Assembly: GCA_020746105.1 (NCBI GenBank)
Contig: CM036628.1
Coordinates: 6,954,001-7,018,000, forward strand
DNA from: Trogon surrucura
Lineage: Eukaryota > Chordata > Aves > Trogoniformes > Trogonidae
DNA length: 64,000 nucleotides
Direction: 5' to 3'
A program made the translations under genes and the position numbers. Below are positions 36,745 through 49,300 of this stretch, in pieces. Each line of letters begins with the position of its first letter. The stretch's first letter is position 1. A model generated the notes under the pieces. That model was not told the origin of the DNA and did no database searches. It saw only the letters and a list, made by a program, of their open reading frames with translations.

Positions 36745-36905
36745 GACCCGAGCGCCGTTTTCCTGGCCCCGCGTAGGGGAGCGTGTGCTGGGCGGGCGGA
36801 AGGGCTGCGCGCGGGTGTGTGCGGCCCCTCGGCAGCCTGGGCGCTGGCGGGAGGTCAAGGCTGATGGTGGGTGGCAGCGGGAGAGGCCGGGTGCCGGGGA
36901 TTTGT
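36745..36905. promoter_or_regulatory. Small GC/CpG-rich patch
   Basis: GC content rises sharply here, with clustered CpG (ccccgcgtagggg, gggcgggcgg, gctgcgcgcggg) against an AT-rich background. It is too short for a typical housekeeping CpG island. It could be a minor promoter, an enhancer core or a local GC fluctuation. No start codon or exon is supported: the 60- and 125-codon frames across it exist because GC-rich DNA has few stops. Confidence 0.3.
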
Positions 36906-37299
36906 AAGCTGCCGTCTGATGTTGCAAGATGCTGAAGGCGAGCCAGTGCCAGGTGACTAAGCTTTCAGGTGCGTGGTTAACTTTTAAGGTCCTGCAGTCT
37001 TCGCAAAGGTCTAAAGTTAAGTGTGTTTTTAAAAGCGCAGTTGGGTTTGGGGCCAAACTGATCAGCATTTTAAGAGTTCAAGCCCAGAACTATAAAGCAG
37101 AGTTAACCCAGGCCTCCATGTGCAAAAGCCTCATGCATTAGCCCTTTCTTTTATCCACCCTTTCCTTCCCTCCCCTCCAGAAACAGTCTCACCCAGTTTT
37201 ACTGTACTATAATGGAAAAATAGGAACCAGAACGCACTTGAGCCTCCTTTACTGCTTTTTTTTTTTTTTTGTAGTGTCCAAATAGGTCCCACAGAGCTT

Positions 37300-38060
37300 C
37301 TCAATAAATGATTTATTTATTTTTTTTTTGCTTCTCTCTGTCAAAGTACTCATGCGGGGTAAAATACAAAACAGCATTAATCGTAAAAGACAAAATACAG
37401 TTGCAGTGAAAATTAAAATATTGCAAATTAATTTAGCTAGCATCCCCCGTCCTTTTAACATTTGGAGTGATCTTCCTCTGGAAAAAAAAAATAAATTAAG
37501 GTCAACACACAAACTTCCTCTGCTTCCTGGAATTCTTACATATTTTCACTATGATAACATGATTTGTGTGTGTGTAAATGCAAGGGGAGAGGCGGCCGAA
37601 AGCTGGCGGAGAGCCCCCTCCCCCCCGGTCCTGGGAGAATGCCTGAAGCATGAGCTCAGCTGTTCGGGCTCCGCGCATGGTGTCATACACTTCCACAAGC
37701 AAATTCGCAGTGACATTAAGAAAAGAAGATCTGGGGCCCTGGTCCCTAAAGTGTTCACAGTGTCCACGAGACAGCCTCTACATAAAGGGCTGTTTATTTG
37801 TGGAATTATCAAATTGTTACCCGGGGAGGGGGTTGTCTGAGCAGTCCTGGGGTTTTCTTTGGTACGGTCACAAAAATGTGTTTTCTTCTGCGTTAGGTTT
37901 TTTTTCGGACGGAAACGCGGGTCTTTGCGTTTGTGCTTCTCTCCCCTCCCTCCCTCGTGTATAAATACCCCTGAAAAAAAAAGTAGCCCACAATTAGCCA
38001 TTAATTAAGTCCCTTACAGGTTTAAAATAAATAGTTGATGAAAGCTTAGGAAGAGGATCT
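37300..38060. other. Repeat-free block, possible conserved non-coding element
   Basis: No transposon is recognisable. The block mixes AT-rich words (agcattaatcgtaaaag, gcaaattaatttagctagc) with a short CpG-rich centre (37585-37680) and homeobox-type TAATTA sites. Both strands keep moderately long open frames (170 codons plus, 150 codons minus), but neither resembles a protein and each contradicts the other. The texture is like developmental enhancers near CpG-island genes. Conservation is not testable here. Confidence 0.35.
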
Positions 38061-39189
38061 CGGCACAAAGCGTGCCTGTACGACATGGTGTGCTTCTGAG
38101 AAACAGAATTTAAGTGATTTGCATATGGCCACCTAAATATTTAATGGTTTTGCAGTTTAGGAAAGCAGGCTTAAAACTATGCTGTGCAGTCTATGATCTT
38201 ATCTGGCTCCTCTGGCTATGTTGGGTCAAGCGTGTTGTTATTTTTAGGGCCCGATCCTGGGATTTCGGGAGCTGTCGGAGCACTCGGCACCATTTTTAAA
38301 GCGAGGCTCCTCTTTGGTGTTTTATCTGCCCGCAGCTGAGGCGGGGACACGTTCAAGTTGCTAAAGCTGCTGGAGTGGTTGACGCTCTTTAAGCCAAAAC
38401 CTGGCGATGTTGTTCCCTTCACAAAGCAGTTGCACGCCGGCGTCGTGTCGCTTCTCAAGCTGCCTCACAGCCCCTTCTTTCTTTCCCCCATCCCCCAGCC
38501 CCGACCTGCTATGTACATGCTCCCAAACTCGGCTCTAAGCATTTGGTGAGTGTGCAGGGCTGAATGCACATTCACAGGAAACAAAACCGTGAGATACTTT
38601 CAAAAATGCAGACACACAAAACGTTTCTAGACAGCTACAGGCAGGTGCAGAGTTTACGCTTGAGATGACTGTCCAGTTTGCCAGCGCAGGACGGGGGCAT
38701 TCTGATGAGATGGCTCTCGAAGGCCACAGTAAAATATTAACTGACTGGAAAAGTTAAAGAAAAAGAAGCAGCTCTTCCCAGTGGAATTGTAGCATTCTCT
38801 CCTCTTTGCATTCTTTTGAGCTCATTCATTCCTTTGAGCTGCAATAACAAGTCAGCTATTTGTATATGGTGAGAATGGTAATTGAGAAGAGAAAAATTTG
38901 CTCAGAAGCAAAATCCTGTCTTGGTGCACTTCTTGCAGTGATCGCTACCCTCTTCCCTTTCTTCTCCAGTCGTGGGTGGACTTCTTCCCAATTCTACTTC
39001 CAGGCAGCCAACCTCTTTGGCACAGACACCGGATCCCTGTGATTTAGAGATCAGGTCTCCCATCACAAGCACGTGTCCAAGTAACCAGCGTTCTGTTCTG
39101 ATCTTTGTTGCCCGCACCCTGAGTATTCCATTGGCTAAACGCTGGGGCCGAGGAGGCTGATCGCTCTGGGGATTCTTAATATCATGCAG

Positions 39190-39264
39190 AGTCAGGTTTT
39201 ACTGGCCCCATCCTGGTTACCCCAAAATTCCTGTTGACACCAGTGGGAGTTGCAGGTGCTTGAA
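39190..39264. repeat. Ancient repeat fragment (gttgacaccagtgggagttgc)
   Basis: 'gtcaggttttactggcccca', then 'cctgttgacaccagtgggag' and 'ttgcaggtgctt', matches the bird/turtle ancient segment '(ccatt)gacttcagtgggagttgcaggtgctcagcac'. Boundaries are approximate. Confidence 0.5.
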
Positions 39265-40196
39265 AACCTCTTGGATGTTTGGATCGCTTCGTTCATCATT
39301 CAGCTGCAGCCTTGTCTAGAGAGGAAGACAGTAACCTTTAAAGAGCAACACTTCACAACTGTTAAGCAACTAATATTTTATGCATTTGTATCACAGTTGG
39401 CTCCAAAGTCAACCCTGGCAAGTGTCTGGGGGTTTCTCTTGAGAGTCATTTTGTCTGTTTATACTGCTGTTCTGTTTAAGGTGTTAAAGGGTTGTTTCCC
39501 TGATCCTTCTTCATTAGAGGTAATTGAGTAGTTTAGAAGCCTGATCATTGTTTGGCTGAGTCTTCCAGTCAACAACCCACTGATTGAATAATCGCTCACA
39601 AGATACAGAGGCACAGAAAGACAAGTTTATCACAATTTTCTAGCACTCAGAACATCTTCAAAGTGCTTGGCAGGCCACTAATTACATTTTTGTAAACAGC
39701 TGCACATTTACATCTTGCCAAAATGCCGAAAGATTCTTATAGCCTTTCTCACAACTTCCCTGGTGGCTTGGGCAACAACACCCTTTGCACAGGCTCCTTA
39801 CTTGGGGGAAAAAAAAATTCATTCCAAGTTGCTTTGCGAGGAGATTCTGTTCAACCCCAGGTGCCAGCCCCTTCGTGCAGGCTTCCGAGCAGCTCCGTGT
39901 TCTTTCTGTGCAGAGATTTCCTTTCACCACCCCCAGCGAGACAGAGTTTACCTTCTGCCTGAGGCAGAGCTGCAGCTCAGCCGTGCCAATTATAAAAGAT
40001 GCCTCCCAAACGTGTATTCCTGGTTTCCAGAGTGACTCTGAGGTGCTACCACACCTATCTTTAGAATGGCTAAAAGTTACCAGTGTGGTCACAGGGAGTC
40101 ACATACCGTGGTGATGAGCGTAACGTGAATAGACGTTCAGGGACACTTGGATTCTCAACCCAGAATCCGTAACTGACAAAAGCAATTCTCTTTTCC

Positions 40197-40220
40197 TTTT
40201 TTTTTTTTTTTTTTTTTTTT
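40197..40220 (-). repeat. Run of 24 T (poly-A on minus strand)
   Basis: Uninterrupted T24, the longest mononucleotide run in the window. A minus-strand poly-A tail could mark a retroposed sequence extending to the right (40221 onward), but I find no recognisable source gene there and no flanking direct repeat. Confidence 0.6.
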
Positions 40221-43200
40221 GTGGGTGACTTTCTGTTTGGCTCCCCTACATTGCTGGGACATATATGCCTTGCTTACCTCGTGCACACTATGCCTGAAGT
40301 TGCACCTGCCTGTTTCCCCGCCTCTTCAGACCACATGGGCATTCCCAGCTTGGGGTTGGGGTAGCCAGAACACCAGCTGGCTGAATTGCATGAGAGGTTC
40401 AAAATAGCTGTCAAGCGGGGATCATAAACGCTGAAGATGTGAACCGTCGTGTTCAAAACCAAAACTTATGGTAAAGAAATGTGGTAACTGAACATTGTAC
40501 CCACCGTGTTGTATCGTGGCTTAGCTGGCATCATCCCGGCATCAGAGGTGAGCCCCGCCTGAGAAAACTGCTCTTAGCTCCGTGCTGCTCCGTTTCATGG
40601 CCAGAGACTCCAGTTCAGCTGTCTTGAATCAAAACACTTTCCCATAGCCCCCACAGAAACTGTGCTACCTGTTCCTGCTAGCATCTTAGAAAGGCCTTAA
40701 ATCGCGTGAATCCCGGTGAATATTCATTGTGTGATTGCTTTCATCCCAGGACTGCTGACTCCCCAAAAGCCTCAGAATCACTGTAGCAGAAGTTGTGCCA
40801 AGATCTGTGTAAGTGCCCGGAGGGCAGTGCAGCTAGAGCCGAGTGGCACGACTGCACCCAGGGAAGGCAGGGCAGTGATTTGGCTAGCAGGGGAGGGTTA
40901 GGGCCACCTGTGCTATAGGTGTTTCAAATCCATCCAATTAAAGGATGTTAATTAGTGGTGGTTCTTTTTTCTGGAATAGTTACAGCTGTTCTTCCCTGTC
41001 TAATAATGGACGAGTGCTACCAGCTTCAAAAGTGATTTCTAAGGACTGGTTAAGGAATATTTGTTCAACTCAAAGAAAAATGAAGTCCTACATATATGTT
41101 AATACATCCCCACTAACACAGAATGGCTTTTTGTTGTCCTCCTCTGTCTGGAACGTGAGCAATTTATAGACTGCTCCTGCATCTAATTAGTGGATCTGAT
41201 CCTGAAATTAAAGCAGTAGAGGCTTGTGATTTTTAAGGCAAACATTTCCAGGATCTAGCATTAGGGGAAAAAAAAAAAAAAACTTCATCAAATACTCGAG
41301 AGATGGAGTATTATGATATTTAAAAGCCAAAGACGGATACAGACAGAAAATAAAGGCGTGATGTGAAGCAGTTGCATAGCTGCCTCGGTTCAGATTCACA
41401 ACATAGAGCAAAGGTAAACTGCATTCGACAGGGATATGTGGGAAGAACTTGGCCTTGTATAGCTCCCTCCTTGGTACTCGCCAAGATAAAAATACATCAG
41501 GATTACCAGCATCTAGGAAACTAGCATATGGTGCTACCGCAGAATGTAATACTAATATGTTTTAGAAAAACACTATTTTTCTTTTCGTGCAGTTTCTCCT
41601 TAATCTAGATGCCATTCATTCTCTCCTGGATTTTGCCTGCATTTTTCCCGCGACAAGAAAGGATGTGCTTGAATTAATTGCCAAATGTTTCGTTCAGATA
41701 GCTGTGGCAGAAATTACTTTTAGTAGCCAGGTTAAATCGCCCCCTTCCCTGCAGCGGTTAATGCTCACTGTTGCTGTCAGCCCCTCTGCGTTGGTTCAGG
41801 ACTGTACCACGGTGAGGGTTCCAGTGGCTTGGGAAGTCGCAGTGCTTCCTTTTCTCTCTGACTCTCTCCTTTCTTTTTCCTGAAAGAGCAAGCAGATCTC
41901 ACCATAATCTGGGAATAAGTTGTTTTCAAATACTTTAGGAGGAGCCAGAGTGCTCGAAAGGAATTTAGAGGTTCATTTCCAAGCCAGCTGAAAATTGTCT
42001 TTGAATGAGCAGGCCTGATTCTTCCCTGGGGTGGGCTGTGCTTTTCACATGAAGTAGGCATCAGACAGGCAACATCCCTTATGACTGGAAGCCATCCACC
42101 CACCTCTTCCATCCTCCCACGGCAAAACACAACCTTCCACAGTTTAATATGTGAGCAGCAGTTGATGCTGCTCCAAATAGCAGCGGGTGCACGAGAGGTG
42201 TAGAGCAGGATGATCACCATCGCCCTTCTGGCAGGGGAGATGCTTTCCATGTAACAGCCCCAGCTGTGCTCGCCGTGAATGAGCTTCCCTACCTCTCAGT
42301 GTCTTTACCTGCAATGGTTAGACTGGCTGGTCCTGAGAGGGGTGCACCCTTTTCTACTGTTTCTAAAGTTAATCTATTCTGCACTGTACAAAAAGAAGTA
42401 AGGGTGAACTGACAAGACAAAAGAAAATGCAATCCTGTTGATTCTGTCATTTCTGCCACTGCTGTCAGCCCTGAAGGTTTTGTATTTTAGTAAACAGAGA
42501 ACTCATTATGACATGCAAGTGACTTGAGAAAAGTGAAGGCAAGCCAGAGATTCTTTTTTCTAGAAAAAATATGAAAACAAAAACATGCTTCGAACACTGA
42601 GATGGGTACGCACCGAAGAGAGCATGCAGTGGAATTGTCAGCATCTTTCAGCAAAACCCACAAATGCAGTTGAACTTTCGTAAACAGCTAATGACCGAAC
42701 CGTAAAGGTCCATAACCTCACGGACTCTCCTGATGGTCTGTAAAGTCTGTTGTCAGGGGGCAGGCAGCCTGCTGCTGGGGCCACAGCATGGCATGACCTG
42801 GGGACAGTGGTGGTCAGCAAGCAGCAGGTCAGGGACAAACCCCTCCGTACCCAGGAAGGGAAGGCAGCAGAGTGGGTAACTGGGCTTGGAGGCATGAAGG
42901 TCCAAGAGAAAATCTTCAAGAGTAATAGGGCCAAATGAAAAAAAAATACTGTGCAAGGAATGTGTCGGGTAACGAGGGGCAGGAGAACAGCAGGACCTAG
43001 GGGGACAGGCTGAGAGGACACACGTGCCCAAACTGCCAGCTGCTCACAGTGGTACTTCCCTTTCTTTCTAATCTTTACAAATGCTGGCAATTCAAATATT
43101 ACTCTTGGCCCTAATGAAGAGAGGGGTCCTATCTTCACCATCCTTTTGTGCTTGCATGTTGTGTAACTTGCTTGTGACAGATCTGCACCTAAAAGTAGTT

Positions 43201-43835
43201 AAATTCAAGCTGTTTCTTGAGCTGTATGAGAAGTCTGAGACTGTACCTGTCTCATAAGATGCTCTGTGATATCTTTTGAGTAATTTCTTGGGGGGTGGGA
43301 GGGATGCAGTTTCTCAGGACAATGCCTTATTGATTTTAATTTTTAAAAAAAATGTATAATTCTGAGTGGATGGCATAGTCGTGCAAGTTGTGCTGATATT
43401 GTATAGGATGTAGAAATGTATCTTAATAGCTGATATTTGTTCCTGCATGGAAGGGAAGGGGAGCTTTATTTTTTGGCTCAAGAAACCTGATACTAGTTGA
43501 GACAACACACATTTTTATACAAGGCTGCAGCCGCTAGCAAATGGATGCATATTTTTATGACAGGATATGCTCAGTAGCCCTGGGAAACCAAGATTTGAAA
43601 TCAATAATTTCTAGTAAATCACAAACTGACATTGGCAACATCCTAGTCTGGCTGAATATCTATGTCATCACAGACACTCCTCTTTAATAAACAGAACATA
43701 CGACGTTTCATGCATCGGTTTTGCATTTTCATGACAACTGCATAAAAGTATAATTTCTATGCTTGATCTAAGGGATCTCTGACAAAGGGAAGAGGGTAAC
43801 ATTTGTTTCTGTGGGCTTTATGGCTTTAAATCTCA

Positions 43836-43905
43836 GGGCCAATTCTGCCATCAGTTAGTTTATGAATATTCATGTAAACTGTTTTGAGTTGAAGAATATG
43901 TAACT
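43836..43905. repeat. Ancient 'ggccaattctgc' class repeat fragment
   Basis: 'cagggccaattctgccatca', then 'tcatgtaaactgttttgagt', resembles the old amniote segment 'gggccagattctgctctcagttacac...gtgtaaatc'. Weakly preserved. Confidence 0.35.
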
Positions 43906-44952
43906 TTGCCATGTATCTGGCATGGAAAGAATAATTTGACAGTCATGAAATAGAGAATGTTTTAAAAAATAGTGTCAGCTCTAGCAAAGAGAGGACAACT
44001 CTAGGAAAGAAAGGGAAGATTAAGGAAGAAAGGTGTATATTTCCTGAAGGAAGCAAAATTATGTGATTGTGTCTTAGAAACAATGACTATAGAATCATTT
44101 TTGCAGTGTTAGATATTTAAAGCAATTTGGAATCTCTTGCATCAGATACTAGAATTATTACTAAGCCTTTTCTGCATTACTGTACCTTCTGAGCGGTGCC
44201 TTACTTGCAGTCAAGCACCAGTGCCAGATAAGAGTGTTCCATTGCCCAGGCCTATTGTTAACTTAGAAATTTGGCAAGTGATACCTGTCACCGTTTGCTC
44301 CTGATCTGATACCCCTTCCGTGGGCTGGAACCTGCTTTTGTGCCCACTTGGCTGCTAGAGCTCTGCAGCAAATGTGAGAACGTAACGCTTGGAGAAATGG
44401 CATCTCCTGGGTCGGGACACGCGTTACTAACGCCGGCTTGTAGCATCTTCTCTGTTTTTACTGAAAAGTCTTATTGGCTGCAAGATGATCAGAACTGATA
44501 AGTCCTATGCAAAACCAGTTAAACATACTGGTTACAGTTCAGCCTGCCTATAGAATATTTCAGCCTTGACGAAGGCACATATCAGGTATTTGATACTCTT
44601 CCAGCGCTGCTTCCTAGCCTCGGTCGTGGTGGAGATGCGCCTTCAGAGCGTGTCGTGGCTCTGTGCGGCCTGACTGCGAGTAGAGATGGAGAGAGGTAAA
44701 ATCTTGCGGAGCTAAATCCTGCCGCCCTGATTTCACTGCAGCGCAGGTGAAATGCCTGGATGAGACAACAGACCTCTGTTTACACGATACGATCTTTAGA
44801 AGTGGTCTTCAGCTGGGGCTGTCAGCAAGGCTGGGATTTTGCCTCATGCGAGCAAGACTTTCTCATGCCAGTGCTGATGGTGCAGACGTACCTGTGTGCT
44901 TACCTAAGCACTCAAGTGATCCCTTCAATTTCTGAAAGAGTCATACATAATG

Positions 44953-44968
44953 TTAAGCATGTGCTTAA
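44953..44968. repeat. Perfect inverted repeat TTAAGCA/TGCTTAA, ancient repeat core
   Basis: TTAAGCA at 44953-44959 and TGCTTAA at 44962-44968 flank a 2-bp centre. The word 'ttaagcatgtgcttaag' is characteristic of the palindromic ancient bird/turtle repeat also seen at 34619-34714, so this is probably the remaining centre of such a copy. Confidence 0.45.
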
Positions 44969-46019
44969 GTGTATCTCTGAGCTATGCAAATAATTGATTT
45001 CTGTATTTCAAATATAAGCCTAAAGTAGATCAATTTGGCACAAGCATTTGGCAGCCACGCAGATATTAACAACATGACTTTAACCTATACTTTAGTAGAA
45101 ACTATATACTTTATGCCATGTACTTTTCTATGAAAATATGAAGAAATTATTAATAGCATTGCCATCTCTTAACTCCTAAGCATAGAGATTCTGGTTAGAT
45201 CTGTATAAAAGACAAAATCAGCATTCACCTTGGTTTATATAACTTCCTAAACGAGTTCATGTACCTACTGAGATGTTAGTATGCCACTCTGTCCTTTGAT
45301 GATTTTGCCTATATGCTTTTCCATGGGCACTCAGGTTAATAATCACATACTGAAGGGACAGGTTGACCAACTTGGCTCTTCTTTCATGTCCAAATCAACA
45401 AAAGCCATGCTGTGAAACCCTTGTGAAACTGCTCATAAAAAAAAGCTTTTCCCTTGAAACTTCCTACTTTCCTAAAAGCAATGTTTATTTTAAAAATTAA
45501 ACCCGATACATTAACAATTATACGTATTTTTCTCCATGACATAAAATTACTCAGGCATTACTATGGAAATTAAAATTATTTACTGATTTAATTTATCTAT
45601 TTTCAGATATTTACCCTATACTTTTACAGGAAAAAAAAAGGACATCTGATTAAACACATTCAGAAATAACCTGAGATGCTGTTTTACTCAACACATGATG
45701 TTACTCATGTTAATGGTATAATGGGTTTCAGAAATGAATTGAAATTTTGCATGCATCAGAAATTTCATCCCCAATATATTATACTGTACTATGGGGGAAG
45801 AACACAAAGGACACGAGCGCTCCCCGTTCTGAGCATCAGCCAGTTACAAGTTGTCTCTCCTTAGGAAGAAACTTGCTAAGAACCGTGCACTGCTACGTGC
45901 AATTTGTGCTGCAGGTGTTCAGTAAAGGTTTCTTTTCTATCTTTTGAAGCATCAGCTATTGCCCGTGGCCAAAGATACCGAATTAGCTGGATCACCAATC
46001 TAATCTAGCGTAAGAAATG

Positions 46020-46340
46020 CAATACTGGCCAGTCAAACTGAAGGTTCATCAGCCCCAACATCTGTCCCTTGAAGTGGCTGCCCCTAGATCCTTAGGAAAG
46101 AACCTGCTTTGTACACAGGGCATGGACAGAGAGAGTCCTTCCTGCCCTCGTACCGCCTGCCGGCTTCCAGCATGTCCTAGTTCAGAACCAGAGGTCACAC
46201 CCAGACCTTTGTGTTAAGTGGCCGCTGATGAATTTGCCCTCTGTAAGCACTTCCAATCCCTTTTGAACCCATTTATTCTAAAATGGCCATCCCTGGTAAT
46301 GATCTCCACGGTTTAATTAACTACTTTTTGCAAATGGATA
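46020..46340 (-). mobile_element. Second ancient CR1-clade LINE fragment
   Basis: In + strand reading, 'atactggccagtcaaactga', 'ttcatcagccccaacatctg', 'atgaatttgccctctgtaag', 'aatcccttttgaacccattt' and 'ctccacggtttaattaacta' follow in order the reverse complement of a CR1-clade LINE 3' region of reptiles. That region reads 'tactgggtcagaccaatggtc', 'catctagcccagtatcctgtc', 'ctaattcttttttgaaccca' and 'gagttccacaggttgac'. It is a different subfamily from the 18.0- and 31.4-kb copies. It may extend to about 46620 but becomes unrecognisable. Confidence 0.65.
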
Positions 46341-49300
46341 TCACTGATATCCAGAAGAAAAATACTGGTTAGGTGCACCTTTGTTTTGATGGAAATTCTT
46401 ATGTCCTTACTTATATTACCCGACTTGTGATTATACTACAGTTGTCTTCATTCCCTGAAAGCAAAACCAGTTAGATTTGTGTGGGTTTTCTGTAATTTTC
46501 TATCAGAGACATAATTTAATCTTTTTTACGTTCTTCCTTCTCACCCTGTGTATGTTCAGCCTAGTAATTATTTTTGCTGTGGGATGAAGTTACCCGCATT
46601 CCTGTTTATAGACTGATTCCTTGAATTTTGCACCTCATTCTCACATGCTAAGTGTTTGTGTTTTGGGTAGAATTAGGACAAACTCCTGTTTTAGCTTATA
46701 AAGACTTGTGTATATCTGTTGCGGTTCATGTGATTTTACCCTCCCGGGAGCTTTGCTTTGCATTTTAGCTCCAAATAAACATACACGCAAAGCGTGTTTC
46801 AGCCAAAGCCATTGATTTTACCTGATTCCAGGTCAAAAACATGCAAGTAGCAAGCATCACGTGATTTCCATCCATCTGATTCTGGGTCACTGACAAATTT
46901 GTGAATCCTTCAGTGAATCCGTGGTGAATCCTTGCGCTGCTCAGGCGCTGCTTCCCTTCAGCGTACAAGATGTGCCGCGGAGCGGCCCTTGTCTGCTCAG
47001 ACTCTCGTTGTCCTTGCTGATGTCGGGAGCACCCAGAGGCCAGCTGGGAGTCAGGCACGTTTCTCCTGGGAGAACAGAATGCCAGGATTAAGGTTACCCA
47101 GATGCTCGGTTTTAGCACGTTTAGTTCACACTGACCTGAAAGACGCAAATCTCTTCTCTAGCCCTTGGCCATCTTGCTTGGGCAGTGCCTGTTGCTCGCA
47201 CAACTCATCAAGATTGTTTCTGATCCTTTCACTCAGTGAATGTAACTTTGGGCAGTTATTTAGCAGCTTTCCAGCTAACAGGTCTCCTTAGCTAAAAAGA
47301 TACTGCTTTTTCAAAAATCTGTGGAGTACAGGACAAGCATTAGTCCTCTTTGGTGGCGGGGTTTCTTTTATTTGGTTGGGGTTTTTTGTTTGTTTTGTTG
47401 GTGTGTTTTTTTCAGAAAAGATACAGTTCCGTGCACTCTTTTCATCAGTTTGTTATTTTTTGGAAACAAATTATGCTAGTTTTATAAGTGAAATTATATT
47501 TTCTATGGATATTAAAGATGCTAAGTGAAATATGGCAAACATGCACAGTTGATTAAAAAACAGGATTAAGCCCAGTCAGTCAGGCCTGGGTTCGATGCCC
47601 AGCCTTGGGGGAAGCATTTGAGGTACTGGGATACATTTTGGCAAGCTTCAGCCTGTGGCCATAACACCAGCCTTGATGCCCTTAGAATTGCCTCTTTTCT
47701 GCAGAATCCACAGCTCACCTTTTCAAAACAAGACAGAAGCACAATAATAAGACAGTCTGCAATTTGCTTAGAATAGGTCTAACTCAGGAAGATAAAATAC
47801 TGCCCTGAGGAAGCTGGTGAAAGTTTTGTCATTGATTCCAGAGCAGCCTGAGATTCCCCCAGGTCAGCTAGAGTAAATATGCCTAAAGAAAGGGCTTATA
47901 ATTTAATCATCAAAGACCAAAATTGCAACCCTGAAACCCCCTGCTTAGCCATTACCCATCACGGAAAATGAATGATCTCTGCAAGGGTGTTATTTTTTTG
48001 TTAAATGTTCGCACTGCCCAGAATTAGGCTTCTGTGTGCTTCAGTGTGTGCACAAACCTGTCCTTGCTGTGACACTGCTGAGCACCCCAGCACGTACCTT
48101 AACAGCGTTGCCTGATCAGTCCAGAGCACCGTGGTTGGCAGTGAGGGGACACTCAGTGCCATGCCCAAAATCCAGACCTCGTACTGCTCGAGCCGGTAGG
48201 TTCAAAAAGGAAAACGTTGCCACAATTCTGTTGCGGACTAGCCGACTGATAAAAGTACTTGTCTCACCTTGGTTTCCATCTGAGAGTGTATCCCACCTTA
48301 GAGAGGAGAACACCAGCCACCATCTGTCAAGCAGATCTCATTGACATCTAAAGAGAGCAGCATCATTCCTGCTGCATGAGCAGGTATGGGCAGGACTCCT
48401 ATACACCCTGCTCATGTTGTCTTCCTTTTGGGGAAGTCTTTTGGTCTAGTTTTATGAAGGGAACAAAGCAAATTACAGTCCTTAGGAAACAGTGCCATTT
48501 GTCAGGAACTTCAGATGTCTGGGAAGAGTTGTGAATGACGTGGTTTGTCCAAAACTTCTGGACAAATGACTAATGTGCACTGTAGGTGCTGCGAAGAACA
48601 ACTGACATGGACCTACTGTGCGTTCATCATCTGATCAGGGTGTTGTCAGTTGGTCCAGTGTACCTACAGAATGTGGGTATCGCTGTGTGTTCCACATGTT
48701 TCATACATGTGTATTTTAGTCCAAAAAGCTCCAGGCTCCTTACACACACACTTATACCTTCAGCGAAGGGCTCCAGATATTGCACATTGGGCAGACAGGG
48801 GCGCTTCCTCGCAGATGGAGCTTAATTCATGCTCTTTTGGATCCCATGCTGATGCCCTAACACTTTGTTTGAGCCCCAGCACCTCAAGCATGGTTGTAGT
48901 TTTCCTCTGGGCAGCCAAACAAACCCAAACATCAGGTCTCCCCTTAGACACTGAAACCCTCTGAAATCCGGCCCACAGAGTCTGCAGAATTCAAAGCGTT
49001 TGCATGCACGCAAGTTTATTATTTTCGTGCTTCTTTTTTTCAATAGACAAAATGCATTGGGGTAATCTTAAATAATATAGAAGGCAAAGTCAGTAAAAAA
49101 GCAAACCAATAACCTTCCAAACAATGCAAACTGAGGTAGGACAAATATTGCTCAGAGGAGTGGGCCTGTTATTATGGCAGTCACAGGAAAGCTAGAGGCT
49201 TGAGCAAAGGTGAAAACAAATGTTTCTCTGATGATGAACTGATATCCCTGATATTTATTAACTCGGGGTTTGGTCTATAAGTTACCTGCAAGCTAAAGAT

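Larger units (their letters stand above)
38061..46019. other. Long non-genic stretch
   Basis: No gene is recognised. It contains a POU octamer (reverse) at 38117-38124, a 'gggcccgatcctggg' word of the ancient repeat class at about 38246-38260, a 24-T run at 40197-40220, an A run at about 41267-41281 and minus-strand frames at 41777-42250 and 42638-43141 without known domains. 45040-45660 is AT-rich, repeat-free and rich in TAAT words, a possible conserved non-coding element. Ancient repeats at 39190, 43836 and 44953 are listed separately. Confidence 0.45.

Noticed and set aside
37328..37840. 170-codon plus-strand open frame
   Set aside because: No recognisable domain, a competing 150-codon frame on the other strand, and texture of non-coding DNA.
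41777..42250. 157-codon minus-strand frame with ctcccctgccag acceptor and ATG/GTGAGA donor
   Set aside because: Splice signals are only fair, composition looks non-coding and no family is recognised.
42638..43141. 167-codon minus-strand frame
   Set aside because: Low-complexity Leu/Ser/Pro content from locally GC-rich DNA with no known domain.
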